From: Porphyromonadaceae bacterium | Lineage (GTDB): Bacteria > Bacteroidota > Bacteroidia > Bacteroidales > Dysgonomonadaceae | Length of the DNA stretch: 37,256 nucleotides | Reading direction: 5' to 3' | Assembly (NCBI GenBank): GCA_022840285.1 | Contig: JALHIE010000069.1 | Location: forward strand, 1-37,256 | Shown: piece by piece, positions 8,910-17,214 of the stretch | Numbering within the stretch: the first letter of the stretch is position 1 | How the letters are laid out: the number at the start of each line of letters is the position of its first letter | Position numbers and translations under genes: made by a program | Notes under the pieces: generated by a model | What the model was told of the DNA's origin: nothing | Seen by the model: the letters and a program-made list of their open reading frames with translations, nothing else | Databases searched by the model: none

Positions 8910-9188
8910 ATGGAAGTAGAAGCAGGAAAAACAGCCAAATACCTTCGGGAAAAACAGGGTGTCGCCGAACACGTAAAAGAAGAACTGAAAGAATTCAACC
9001 GGATAAAAAGAGCGATAACCGACACCTTGAAAGAGGAAGAACTGACCATTGCTCAACTATCGGAAAAGCTGCAAATGCCTAAACACGATGTTATGTATTA
9101 CCTGATGTCGCTGGTCAAGTACGGAATTGTGGCAACCGGAGAAATTGACGATAGGGATGAGTATTATTCGTATAAACTGGTGAAATAA
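8910..9188 (+). CDS. Small winged-helix-like protein of the Hdr operon
   Basis: 92 residues, highly charged. The first 45 residues look helical (KHVKEELKEFNRIKRAI-like heptads). The second half, LTIAQLSEKLQMPKHDVMYYLMSLVKYGIV, reads as a helix-turn-helix followed by a short wing. No cysteines are present. The stop TAA shares its last base with the next ATG (9188), so it is tightly coupled to the QmoC-like gene. It may be an operon regulator or an assembly protein; the sequence does not decide. Confidence 0.65.
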   Translation: MEVEAGKTAKYLREKQGVAEHVKEELKEFNRIKRAITDTLKEEELTIAQLSEKLQMPKHDVMYYLMSLVKYGIVATGEIDDRDEYYSYKLVK

Positions 9189-10243
9189 TGGCAAGTAAAT
9201 TAAATCCAACCTTTTCGGAACAGCTGAAAAAATACGGCTCCGTAAACTTCAACGCCTGTTACAATTGCGGAACATGCACGGCCATATGTTCATTATCGAC
9301 TACCGACGATTCTTTTCCCCGCGAAATGGTCCGGCTGAGTACCTTGGGACTGGAAGATGAGATAAAGAAATCGCTGAAACCTTGGGAGTGCTACTATTGC
9401 GGCGAGTGCACCACCCACTGTCCGCAAACGGCAAATCCCGGTGAACTGATGATGTCTTTGCGTCGCTGGCTCACGGCAAAATACGATTGGACAGGGCTTT
9501 CGGGCTTGTTTTATAAATACCTGCCGGCATTTCTTACTACCATGGTACTGGTGTTTGCGGGTGTATTGTTCTTTGCCAATTCGGTAAATTGGGAACTGGA
9601 AAGGCTGCTTCATTTGGGACATATGTTTGAAAGAACCGCTATTGCCACTGTTTTTGTAGTGATATTTATTCCTAACTTGCTTCGTATGTGGTACTTCACT
9701 GTGGTGAAAGCAGGAGTGAAAGTGCCGTTCAAGACTTATTTTACCGCCTTGAATGATCTTTTCGTGCACATGTTTACACAAAAACGAGCCAGGGACTGCG
9801 ACGGCAACCATTTCCGGTGGCTAGAACACATGATTTTGGTATTTGCTTACTTGGCGTTGCTGTTTACAACGGTATTTTTGAATTGGTTCAGTACCGAAAA
9901 CCTTTTTGTAATTGTTCTTGGATATCTGGAGAGCGCCTTTATTTTTATCATCACGGCGGATTTTGTGAAAGATCGCATTCAGAAGAAGCAAACGTTGACT
10001 AAAAACTCCAAACCATCTGACTGGTTTTTTGTAATTTGGTTAATGTTGATGGGGTTAACGGCGTTTTTTGTACGTTTATTTATCGATTTTAATATCCTTG
10101 AAACCAGCAAGTGGTTGTATATTATTCATTTAACAGTATTGATGCAATGGGCACTAATCATTGTCCCCTTCGGAAAATGGACGCACTTTCTGTATCGCTC
10201 GTTCGCGATGTATTTTGCGAAAATTAAATCGGTGAAGAAATAA
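9188..10243 (+). CDS. QmoC-like subunit: HdrC ferredoxin domain fused to membrane domain
   Basis: 351 residues. The N-terminal 80 residues hold two [4Fe-4S] motifs, ACYNCGTCTAICS (Cys24, 27, 30, 34) and ECYYCGECTTHCP (Cys68, 71, 74, 78), followed by TANPGELMMSLRRWL, as in HdrC. From about residue 112 onward there are roughly six hydrophobic segments with histidines at their borders (for example HMFERTAIATVFVVIF, HMILVFAYLALLF), resembling the HdrE/NarI-type cytochrome b domain of QmoC. This anchors the complex in the membrane and probably exchanges electrons with the quinone pool. It is the last gene of the operon; an IS5-type element begins about 33 bases after its stop. Confidence 0.85.
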   Translation: MASKLNPTFSEQLKKYGSVNFNACYNCGTCTAICSLSTTDDSFPREMVRLSTLGLEDEIKKSLKPWECYYCGECTTHCPQTANPGELMMSLRRWLTAKYDWTGLSGLFYKYLPAFLTTMVLVFAGVLFFANSVNWELERLLHLGHMFERTAIATVFVVIFIPNLLRMWYFTVVKAGVKVPFKTYFTALNDLFVHMFTQKRARDCDGNHFRWLEHMILVFAYLALLFTTVFLNWFSTENLFVIVLGYLESAFIFIITADFVKDRIQKKQTLTKNSKPSDWFFVIWLMLMGLTAFFVRLFIDFNILETSKWLYIIHLTVLMQWALIIVPFGKWTHFLYRSFAMYFAKIKSVKK

Positions 10244-10276
10244 ACAAGGTTTATTCATTCGATTTCTTGTTCTACA

Positions 10277-11826
10277 TAGGGTCTGCTGAATAATTCCACT
10301 CAGGCACAAAATTTCATTTGTGCTTTGACTGGATAAATGTTTATATTTTTCAGTTTCATCACTTTCGACACAAACGAAACAAAAAGAGACAGAGGAATAT
10401 CCCTCATGTGCCGGATCAGGTTCATCACAAAAATGATAGCCCCTATCCAACTGCTTGACGTCGTGGGCAATTTGGCACGGATATTATTCATATTATATCC
10501 ACGCTTGCCCTGACCGAACTTTCCTTCAACCTGATTGCGTTCCGCCGCTTCTCGTCGCTCTTTACGTTTTTGGTATCTGCTCTTGATCTCTTTTGCCGGC
10601 TTTCGTCCCAGTGGATCCCCGGTGTACCGGATTCCTTTCTCTTTCAAAAAACGACGGTTCTCCCGCGTGAGATATATCTTGTCCACCTGAACCAGCTCCG
10701 GATATTTCCCTGTCAGCTCCCTGAAACGTTCAACCTGTGCCTGAAGATCCTGCCCCTCGTTAAAGGCATCCCAGTCAAGATGATCCACCCTGGCATATCC
10801 ATCCAGCAGGCTGATGTTTGTCTTCGCGCCAAATTCCGTTTTGGCCTTGGCCTTGCCTCGGACAATGGGACGTACATGTGGCTGATGAATGCTCACGATG
10901 CGATCTTCTACCTGATGGCTCTTCTTCCTGTACATGGTCTCCTGTTGTGCCAGCAAGTGCTGGATGACAAAAAAATATTTCAGTTGGCGCCGGTCGAAAG
11001 GAATCGGTTTATCCTTTGTGGTGTTCTGCATCTTGTTGATATTCCGTATATCCCGCTTCAGGTAGTTGATCTTCTTGCGTATTGCCTTTCGTAAAACGTT
11101 CGCAGGCTTTCTCTTCATCTTCGACACATTCAGGAACTCCTTGCGGGCAACCCTTCTGTATGTGCGGGGTTTATCTTTAACATCCAGTTTCAAACACAAC
11201 TCATCAATCAGCTCTTCTGCCTTTTGGCGGCTTTCGTTCAACAGATCCAGATCGGTGGGATACTTGATAGCTGGGTCAATCTCCTCCGGTTTTACCCCGG
11301 CTTTCAGTTTCAACCCTTTTCTTATCAGGTCATCCGTCCGTCAATGATTCAAAGACATCCAGGTCGATTCGCTTTCTGATGGATACCAGCAGTGACGGCG
11401 TCATTACCTGTTCATAGGTGAAGGCCTCGAGTCCAAGAAAGTATTGCATGTAGGGATTTTCCTGGATCATCTCGATCACGCCGCGGTCGTCCGTCTTCAT
11501 GATGTGCTTGATGATGATCATTCCCAGCACAAGTCTTGCATCCTTTGTGGGTGTACCCCGGTTGCTCTTGAAGTTCTTGTAGTAAAGCCGGGCAAACTCT
11601 TCCCAGGGAACTTTTTTGATGGAACAACCCACCGGTTATTCTCATCCAGTTTTGCCTCGAAAGGTATCTTGAACTCGGATATTGAAAGCTGTCTGGAACT
11701 CTTGTATCGTATCATAAAATGCAAGGTTTATGGAGTAAAAGTACTCAATTTCTTGCAGTTATGCAAATATTTTGACGATTAATTTGCTGATTATCAGCAT
11801 AAATATCAATTATTCAGTAGACCCTA
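10277..11826 (-). mobile_element. IS5-type insertion sequence, degenerate, with visible terminal inverted repeats
   Basis: The ends are near-perfect inverted repeats of 19 bases: TAGGGTCTGCTGAATAATT at 10277-10295 and its complement with one change at 11808-11826. The inside is filled by transposase fragments on the minus strand. A TA dinucleotide sits at each outer end and may be the only target duplication. The element lies between the qmoC-like gene and pdxH and breaks neither. Confidence 0.85.
10300..11724 (-). pseudogene. IS5/IS1182-like DDE transposase, multiply broken
   Basis: Three minus-strand frames together make most of one transposase. The first (from 11724) has MIRYKSSRQLSISEFKIPF and LDENNRWV. 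The second (from 11632) has VPWEEFARLYYKNF and ENPYMQYFLGLEAF. The third (from about 11313) has YPTDLDLLNESRQKAEELID and the C-terminal catalytic region RNQVEGKFGQGKRGYNMNNIRAKL. One frame change lies near 11630 and another near 11330. The segment expected between EEIDPA and IKYPTD, which normally carries the first catalytic aspartate, is missing. No active enzyme can be made. Confidence 0.8.
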
Positions 11827-11880
11827 ATTAGAGAAATTTATGATTTGTTCTGAAAAGTTTTAAATCGGGGAAAAACTGCG

Positions 11881-12519
11881 TTATGGTGCCAGCCTGTGTA
11901 ACGTCCAACCCTCTTCAGTCCGGTAGTATACAAGCCTGTCGTGCAGACGGCCGGGACGTCCCTGCCAGAATTCGATGGTTGTAGGGAGAAGGATAAAGCC
12001 ACCCCAATACGACGGGCGGAAAATTTCCAGGTCATTGAATTTTTTCTCGAAAGAGGCTTGTAGTTGTTCTAATTCCTCACGGCTCCCCAATATTTTGCTT
12101 TGCGGTGAGGTCCATGCTCCGATTTGTGCCTCGCGGGGACGTTCATTGAAATAAACATCGGAGTCAAGGGCGGAAAGTTTTTCTACCCGTCCTTCAACGC
12201 GGATCTGACGTTCAATGGAATGCCAGTCGAAAACAAGTGCGGCAAACGGATTTTCGAGTAACTCCCTGCCTTTCCGGCTAAGGTAATTGGTGAAAAACAC
12301 AAATCCGTTTTTATTTATTTCTTTTAACAGCACTACCCTGGCGGAGGGCTTTCCACTTGCGGTGCATGTTGCAATAGTCATGGCGTTTGCTTCCGGGACC
12401 CCTGAGTCGATAGCTGCCTGTAGCCACTGCTGAAATTGTTCCATTGGATTGGCTTTCACTTCAGTCTCATTTAGTTCCCCTGTTGTATATTCTTCCCTGA
12501 ATTCAAACAGTTTTTTCAT
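11881..12519 (-). CDS. pdxH: Pyridoxamine 5'-phosphate oxidase
   Basis: 212 residues from ATG 12519, giving the usual family length; a longer in-frame start at 12603 adds an unlike extension and is rejected. The enzyme oxidises pyridoxamine or pyridoxine phosphate to pyridoxal 5'-phosphate with FMN and oxygen. Family motifs are clear: AMTIATCTASGKPSARVVLLK (FMN and phosphate binding), FFTNYLSRKGREL, FDWHSIERQIRVEG, RPSYWGGFILLP and the C-terminal EFWQGRPGRLHDR followed by W-LHRLAP. It is a cytosolic housekeeping enzyme. Divergent from the LolD gene. Confidence 0.95.
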   Translation of the reverse strand: MKKLFEFREEYTTGELNETEVKANPMEQFQQWLQAAIDSGVPEANAMTIATCTASGKPSARVVLLKEINKNGFVFFTNYLSRKGRELLENPFAALVFDWHSIERQIRVEGRVEKLSALDSDVYFNERPREAQIGAWTSPQSKILGSREELEQLQASFEKKFNDLEIFRPSYWGGFILLPTTIEFWQGRPGRLHDRLVYYRTEEGWTLHRLAP

Positions 12520-12728
12520 TTGTGATCGTTTTTTCTGATAAAGCAACCCGATAACCTTTAGCTGCCGGTCCACATCGCGAGTTGCTATGCAAATATAAGC
12601 CATGCTGCAGCTATCTGACAGTGAGGTTTAGTTAATAAATACTAACGATTTTTTCTTGTAATCCTATTAAATTCAATAAGACAGAGTAATTTGCTATCTT
12701 CGCACAGGATTTAGAAATAATGTTTCGA

Positions 12729-13394
12729 ATGATAAAGGTTGAAAAGATACAGAAGAGTTTTGGTGACCTTCAGGTGTTGAAGGGAATTGATTTGGAAGTG
12801 GGTAAAGGGGAGATCGTATCGATCGTGGGTCCCAGCGGTGCAGGAAAAACCACGCTGTTGATGATTATGGGCACACTTGAAAAGGCAAATTCCGGAAAGG
12901 TAATGATTGACAACAACGACCTGAGTAAACTCAGCGAGAAAAAACTTGCGGATTTTCGTAACAAGAATATCGGGTTTGTTTTTCAGTTCCATCAACTTCT
13001 GCCGGAATTTACGGCTTTGGAAAACGTTATGATACCCGCACTGATCGGTAACATGAAGCAGGGTGCGGCGGAGAAAAAAGCAAAAAAACTTTTGGCTATG
13101 ATGGGGCTGAGTGAACGAATGGAACACAAGCCTGCTGAACTATCCGGAGGAGAAAAGCAGCGTGTGGCAGTTGCCCGCGCACTGATAAACGATCCCGTAG
13201 TCGTTTTTGCCGATGAGCCTTCGGGAAGCCTTGATACCGATAATAAAGCCGAACTGCATTCATTGTTTTTTGAACTTCGCAGCCAGCTAAATCAAACGTT
13301 TATCATTGTAACACATGACGAACAACTGGCATCCATTACAGATCGAACCATTCATATGATGGATGGGAGAATTGTTGAAAAGATTTCAGATTAA
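12729..13394 (+). CDS. lolD: LolD-type ABC transporter ATP-binding protein
   Basis: 221 residues from ATG 12729 (MIKVEKIQKSFGD), the start that matches the family; an in-frame ATG at 12720 would add MFR. Walker A is GPSGAGKTT, the Q-loop is FQFHQLLPEFTALENV, the signature is LSGGEKQR, Walker B is VVFADEPSGSLD, and the switch histidine is in IIVTHD. The pattern matches LolD and MacB-like exporters, which extract lipoproteins or substrates from the inner membrane together with LolC/E-type permeases. No permease gene is adjacent, as is common in Bacteroidota. TATCTTCG at 12695-12702 is one base off the Bacteroides -7 box and may be its promoter. Confidence 0.85.
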   Translation: MIKVEKIQKSFGDLQVLKGIDLEVGKGEIVSIVGPSGAGKTTLLMIMGTLEKANSGKVMIDNNDLSKLSEKKLADFRNKNIGFVFQFHQLLPEFTALENVMIPALIGNMKQGAAEKKAKKLLAMMGLSERMEHKPAELSGGEKQRVAVARALINDPVVVFADEPSGSLDTDNKAELHSLFFELRSQLNQTFIIVTHDEQLASITDRTIHMMDGRIVEKISD

Positions 13395-13401
13395 AAATCA
13401 A

Positions 13402-15552
13402 ATGGCAAAAAACAAGTATTCTATGAAACTAAAATCGTTTTTTATTATGGTAATGGCAACGACTGGACTGTTACTCTCATGTAACAACGAACAGAAATCG
13501 GATACTGATTCAAAGAACCTGGGGGAAGCTATAGGGAGATCAAAAATAAAAGTGGAGAATGGGTTAATAACCCCGGAGGTTTTGTATAGTTTTGGACGTA
13601 TAGGAAGTGTGGAAGTGTCTCCGGACAAGTCGAAAATACTTTATCAGGTTACCTACGTCGATATTAAACAGAACAAGACCAATCCCGAACTTTTTGTGAT
13701 GAATACTGATGGGAGCGATAAAAAACAATTAACAGTCACCAATGCCAGAGAGAGCAATCCGCAATGGATCTCGGGGGGGAAGAAGGTCGCGTTCATAAGC
13801 AACGAAAGCGGGACATCACAAATATGGATCATGAATCCCGACGGTAGCGGAATGAAAAAGATAACCGATGTGGAGGAAGGAATAACTGGTTTTGTTTTTT
13901 CGCCAGACAATAAAAAGGTGCTGTTCATCAAGAACGTAAAAGTGGGGGAGGCCATAAAAGATAAGCATCCCGATTTGCCGGAGACATCGGGCAGGATCGT
14001 GGATAACCTGATGTACAAGCATTGGGACAGTTGGGTGGAAGAAATCCCGCACACGTTTGTGGCTGATTTCAGCGACGATAAAGTATCGAACATTATTGAT
14101 TTACTCCAGGATGAGCCTTATGAGGCCCCCATGCTGCCTTTTGGCGGGATAGAACAACTGGCCTGGAGCCCCGACGGGAAAACCATCGCATACACCTCCC
14201 GTAAAAAAACAGGAAAGGAATACGCCGTTTCCACCAATTCCGATATCTTTTTTTACGATGTGGAAAGCGGAAAAACAACAAACATGACCGAAGGAATGAT
14301 GGGTTACGATGTGAATCCGCAGTTTTCGCCCGACGGTTCAAAACTTGCCTGGCAAAGCATGGAGCGTGACGGATATGAGGCCGATAAAAACAGGCTGTTT
14401 GTGATGGACCTGGCAACGGGTGATAAGACGTATGTGACGGAGAATTTCGACTACAATACCGATGCATTTGTCTGGAACACGGATAATAAAACCCTTTATT
14501 TGGTGGCTTGCGTTGAAGCCAAAACGCAGCTGTTCTCTGCCGATATCCGGTCGAAACAGATTTCGCCAATAACCAAAGGCAAGCACGACTATGCATCCGT
14601 TGCGCTTGGAAACGGAAAGCTTATAGCAAAACGCCATTCCATGTCGCAACCCGACGAGATATACTCCGTTGAACTTACCAACGGGCAAGCCACTGAAATT
14701 TCGTTTGAGAACAAACACATCCTGGAGCAGCTGACCATGGGCGAAACGGAAGAGCGCTGGATTGAGACTACTGACGGAAAACAGATGTTGACCTGGATAG
14801 TTTATCCGCCTGACTTCGATTCTACAAAGACTTATCCGGCATTGTTGTATTGCCAGGGCGGTCCTCAAAGCACGGTAAGCCAGTTCTGGTCTTACCGGTG
14901 GAACCTGCAAATGATGGCCGCCAATGGATATATTGTTGTGGCGCCCAACCGTCGTGGGTTGCCGGGATTCGGACAGGAATGGAACGAACAGATCAGCGGT
15001 GATTACGGTGGGCAGAACATGAAAGATTATCTCTCCGCCATCGATGCTCTCGCTCAAGAACCGTATGTTGATGAAACCCGCTTAGGCTGTACCGGGGCAA
15101 GTTATGGAGGTTTTTCCGTTTACTGGCTTGCCGGTAATCACGACAAGAGGTTTAAAGCATTCTTGTCGCATGCGGGAATTTTTAATCTGGAAGCGCAATA
15201 TCTCGAGACCGAAGAGATGTGGTTTGCCAACTGGGATATGGGAGGACCGTTCTGGGATAAATTAAATGTTGTAGCACAGAAAACATACGCTACGTCTCCG
15301 CATCGCTTTGTGGATAAATGGGATACACCCATTATGATTACACACGGCGAGCTTGATTATCGGATCCTGGCGTCACAAGGAATGATGGCATTCAACGCGG
15401 CACAATTGCGGGATATTCCTTCGCGTATGCTGGTCTTTCCCGATGAAAATCACTGGATTTCCAAGCCGCAGAACGGAATTTTGTTTCAGCGTGAGTTTTT
15501 CCGGTGGTTCGATCAATGGTTAAAGCCGGGACAGGGAGCTAATACGCAGTAA
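13402..15552 (+). CDS. S9-family prolyl oligopeptidase-like peptidase, lipoprotein
   Basis: 716 residues from ATG 13402; ATG 13423 is an alternative with a better-placed signal peptide. The leader ends in GLLLSC, a lipobox, so the protein is probably a lipoprotein on the periplasmic or outer-membrane side. The N-terminal half has TolB/WD40-like repeats (NPELFVMNTDGSDKKQLT, SPDGSKLAW) forming a beta-propeller. The C-terminal alpha/beta hydrolase domain contains the nucleophile motif GASYGGFS, the acid HGELDYRI and the base DENHWI. This matches dipeptidyl peptidase / acylaminoacyl peptidase S9 enzymes used by Bacteroidota to digest peptides. The gene starts 7 bases after the LolD stop. Confidence 0.9.
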   Translation: MAKNKYSMKLKSFFIMVMATTGLLLSCNNEQKSDTDSKNLGEAIGRSKIKVENGLITPEVLYSFGRIGSVEVSPDKSKILYQVTYVDIKQNKTNPELFVMNTDGSDKKQLTVTNARESNPQWISGGKKVAFISNESGTSQIWIMNPDGSGMKKITDVEEGITGFVFSPDNKKVLFIKNVKVGEAIKDKHPDLPETSGRIVDNLMYKHWDSWVEEIPHTFVADFSDDKVSNIIDLLQDEPYEAPMLPFGGIEQLAWSPDGKTIAYTSRKKTGKEYAVSTNSDIFFYDVESGKTTNMTEGMMGYDVNPQFSPDGSKLAWQSMERDGYEADKNRLFVMDLATGDKTYVTENFDYNTDAFVWNTDNKTLYLVACVEAKTQLFSADIRSKQISPITKGKHDYASVALGNGKLIAKRHSMSQPDEIYSVELTNGQATEISFENKHILEQLTMGETEERWIETTDGKQMLTWIVYPPDFDSTKTYPALLYCQGGPQSTVSQFWSYRWNLQMMAANGYIVVAPNRRGLPGFGQEWNEQISGDYGGQNMKDYLSAIDALAQEPYVDETRLGCTGASYGGFSVYWLAGNHDKRFKAFLSHAGIFNLEAQYLETEEMWFANWDMGGPFWDKLNVVAQKTYATSPHRFVDKWDTPIMITHGELDYRILASQGMMAFNAAQLRDIPSRMLVFPDENHWISKPQNGILFQREFFRWFDQWLKPGQGANTQ

Positions 15553-15601
15553 TCAGTTTCTGTGATGAGTGTAAGAAAAAGTGAAAAAATACGGCAAAAT
15601 A

Positions 15602-15632
15602 TTTGCAGGTTTTAAAAATATAACTACCTTTG
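15602..15632 (+). promoter_or_regulatory. Bacteroides-type promoter of tRNA-Asp
   Basis: TTTG at 15602-15605 and TACCTTTG at 15625-15632 are separated by 19 bases, a full match to the Bacteroidota -33/-7 pattern. The expected start point is some 25-30 bases before the tRNA. Confidence 0.85.
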
Positions 15633-15665
15633 CACTCGCTATCGAGAACGATTTGCAATGCGAAC

Positions 15666-15739
15666 GGTGTGGTAGTTCAGTTGGTTAGAATACCTGCCTG
15701 TCACGCAGGGGGTCGCGGGTTCGAGTCCCGTCCATACCG
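15666..15739 (+). tRNA. tRNA-Asp (anticodon GTC)
   Basis: 74 bases fold into a standard cloverleaf. The acceptor stem pairs GGTGTGG with CCATACC, including one G-T wobble, and the anticodon stem CCTGC/GCAGG encloses the loop with GTC. The T arm reads GCGGG-TTCGAGT-CCCGT. The discriminator base is G at 15739. The terminal CCA is not encoded, as is usual in Bacteroidota. Confidence 0.97.
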
Positions 15740-15745
15740 CAAATG

Positions 15746-15790
15746 AAAACGCTATTAATCTGATAAATAGATTGATAGCGTTTTTGTTTT
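15746..15790 (+). terminator. Rho-independent terminator after tRNA-Asp
   Basis: AACGCTATTAATCT (15748-15761) pairs with AGATTGATAGCGTT (15769-15782) with one wobble, and a run of T follows. It begins seven bases after the tRNA. Confidence 0.85.
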
Positions 15791-15846
15791 TCTAATTTGC
15801 ACAACATTTGTAAAACTTCTATCGGATCAATCCGGATTCTTGTGGA

Positions 15847-16728
15847 CTATGCATAAATATTAGTAAGCCTGAATAAAAAGTAGGGAATATGCTTTACACC
15901 CCTTAATGTAGCCCTGAAAGCTTTTATCTTGGCATTGAAAGATTCAGCGGAAGATGGGCAGCTATACTTCTTTTGGCAGTATTGAAGGTCTTGAAGGCGG
16001 ATTGTTCAACGGCTTCATACCATCTGGCCAGTCGTCCCAAGGCAAACCTCTTGTCGGCAGTATGCTCGTAAATGCCTTTAAGTTGCATTGTCAGCTTGTA
16101 GGCTGTTTCAAGGCTGGGGTAATAATGAAACAGGATTTCTGCCCGGACACGCTGGGAAGGGGTCCACTTGTTTTCCGCCTTGAAAAGCAGATACCGGCTC
16201 CTGGCCAACAGTTGTTTGTGGGTGTCTCCATTGTCAAGTTGTATGGGTCTCCATTTCCCTGTTTTCCAGCTCAAGGGCTTCCCACCGGTAGGCAATACGC
16301 ATCTCCTGCAGGGCTTCCACTGCCAGCTTCTGGACATGGAAACGGTCCGTAACAAGGTTCGCCGCGGGGAAACACCGCCGGGCGATCAGTTCCATGTTGG
16401 CTGCCATGTCCAGGGTTATTTCCTTCACCTTCCTGCGCTTGCTGGCAGGCATCTTGCCCAGATACTTTATCACCGTTTCAGCCGATGTTCCCTTAACAAT
16501 GGCTACAACAGAACCTTTACGGCCCTTTGCTTCCTTGTTGGTGACAATCGTATAGAGTTCGTCATAACTCAAAGCAGTTTCATCGATACTCAGGTAGGGG
16601 CCTATATTCTCGGGGAAAAGCAGGTAGTCCCCGGCGTGTTCGCGTGCCCTCCACTGGTGAAAACCGGAAAGATGGCACCTATACCATTCTTCAAGCCTTT
16701 TACCATCCAGATGGAAGAATTTACCCAA
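15847..16728 (-). pseudogene. ISAon1-family transposase (main ORF), frameshifted
   Basis: The frame from 16728 contains HLSGFHQWRAREHAGDYLL, the catalytic segment YLSIDETALS, and ITLDMAANMELIARRCFP and VTDRFHVQKLA, all typical of ISL3/ISAon1 DDE transposases. Near 16260 the frame shifts; the next frame holds LLARSRYLLFKAENKW and ends at 15924. A third frame then gives the true C-terminus, AESFNAKIKAFRATLRGV to LTNIYA, with a stop at 15847. The stretch between AKRSI and the AESFNAK segment is also altered. At least two lesions make it inactive. Confidence 0.85.
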
Positions 16729-16750
16729 GGTGGTACAGTTGACCGGCTCA

Positions 16751-17092
16751 CTATCGAGATAGTTCTTTTAAAAAAGCGGCGAACTCGCGGGTCAGGCGAG
16801 TGCCGTCAGCTATTACAGCCCAGTCACGCATGTAGGGATCACCCGTTTGCTTGTCCTGCCAGCGGCGACGGCGAACCCGCAAGATGCAACCCTTGTCCCT
16901 GATCGGAAAATCATGAATGTCAACAGCAGGATAAAAACCTTTGGAGATGAAACTTCTATCCGGTACCTCCGATGGGGATAAACTCTTTTCTTCCAGATGT
17001 AAAATGATAATCTTGCCAGTCTCTTCAACCTCTACTACCTCAAAGTAGTCTGTCATGCCCTGGGGCAACAATAACTCGTATCCTGTCTTCAT
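16751..17092 (-). CDS. ISAon1-family transposase N-region protein
   Basis: 113 residues from ATG 17092 (MKTGYELLLPQGMTDYFEV). The sequence VEETGKIIILHLEEK and the basic stretch CILRVRRRRW match the small first ORF of ISAon1-type elements, whose product helps DNA binding. It ends 22 bases before the transposase frame. It appears intact, but the element is dead because the second ORF is broken. Confidence 0.8.
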   Translation of the reverse strand: MKTGYELLLPQGMTDYFEVVEVEETGKIIILHLEEKSLSPSEVPDRSFISKGFYPAVDIHDFPIRDKGCILRVRRRRWQDKQTGDPYMRDWAVIADGTRLTREFAAFLKELSR

Positions 17093-17144
17093 GGATACAA
17101 AGGTAAAGGTTTTAAAATCCCTCCACAACTTTTAGGGTTGATCC

Positions 17145-17214
17145 AAAATCGAAATGGTTTGTATGGAATATTGATGGATCAGATCTCTTTTTGAATTTAT
17201 TGGATATTCCTGTC
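17145..17214. other. Spacer region between IS element and CRISPR trailer
   Basis: 70 bases of AT-rich sequence. I see no gene, no repeat and no -7 box. It is the distal (trailer) flank of the array. Confidence 0.5.

Larger units (their letters stand above)
15824..17144 (-). mobile_element. ISAon1-like (ISL3-type) insertion sequence, decayed
   Basis: The ends are imperfect inverted repeats: GGATCAATCC...TTGTGGA at 15824-15846, and at 17122-17144 a segment whose complement reads GGATCAACCC...TTGTGGA. Inside are the two minus-strand genes of an ISAon1-type element, the second broken. It sits between tRNA-Asp and the trailer end of the CRISPR array, ending 70 bases before the first repeat. No clear target-site duplication was seen. 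Confidence 0.8.

Noticed and set aside
11444..11782. Plus-strand frames through the IS element
   Set aside because: Antisense shadows of the transposase fragments, with no family resemblance.
16168..16902. Long plus-strand frame of 244 codons
   Set aside because: It lies wholly antisense to the ISAon1-type genes, whose motifs are clear on the minus strand.
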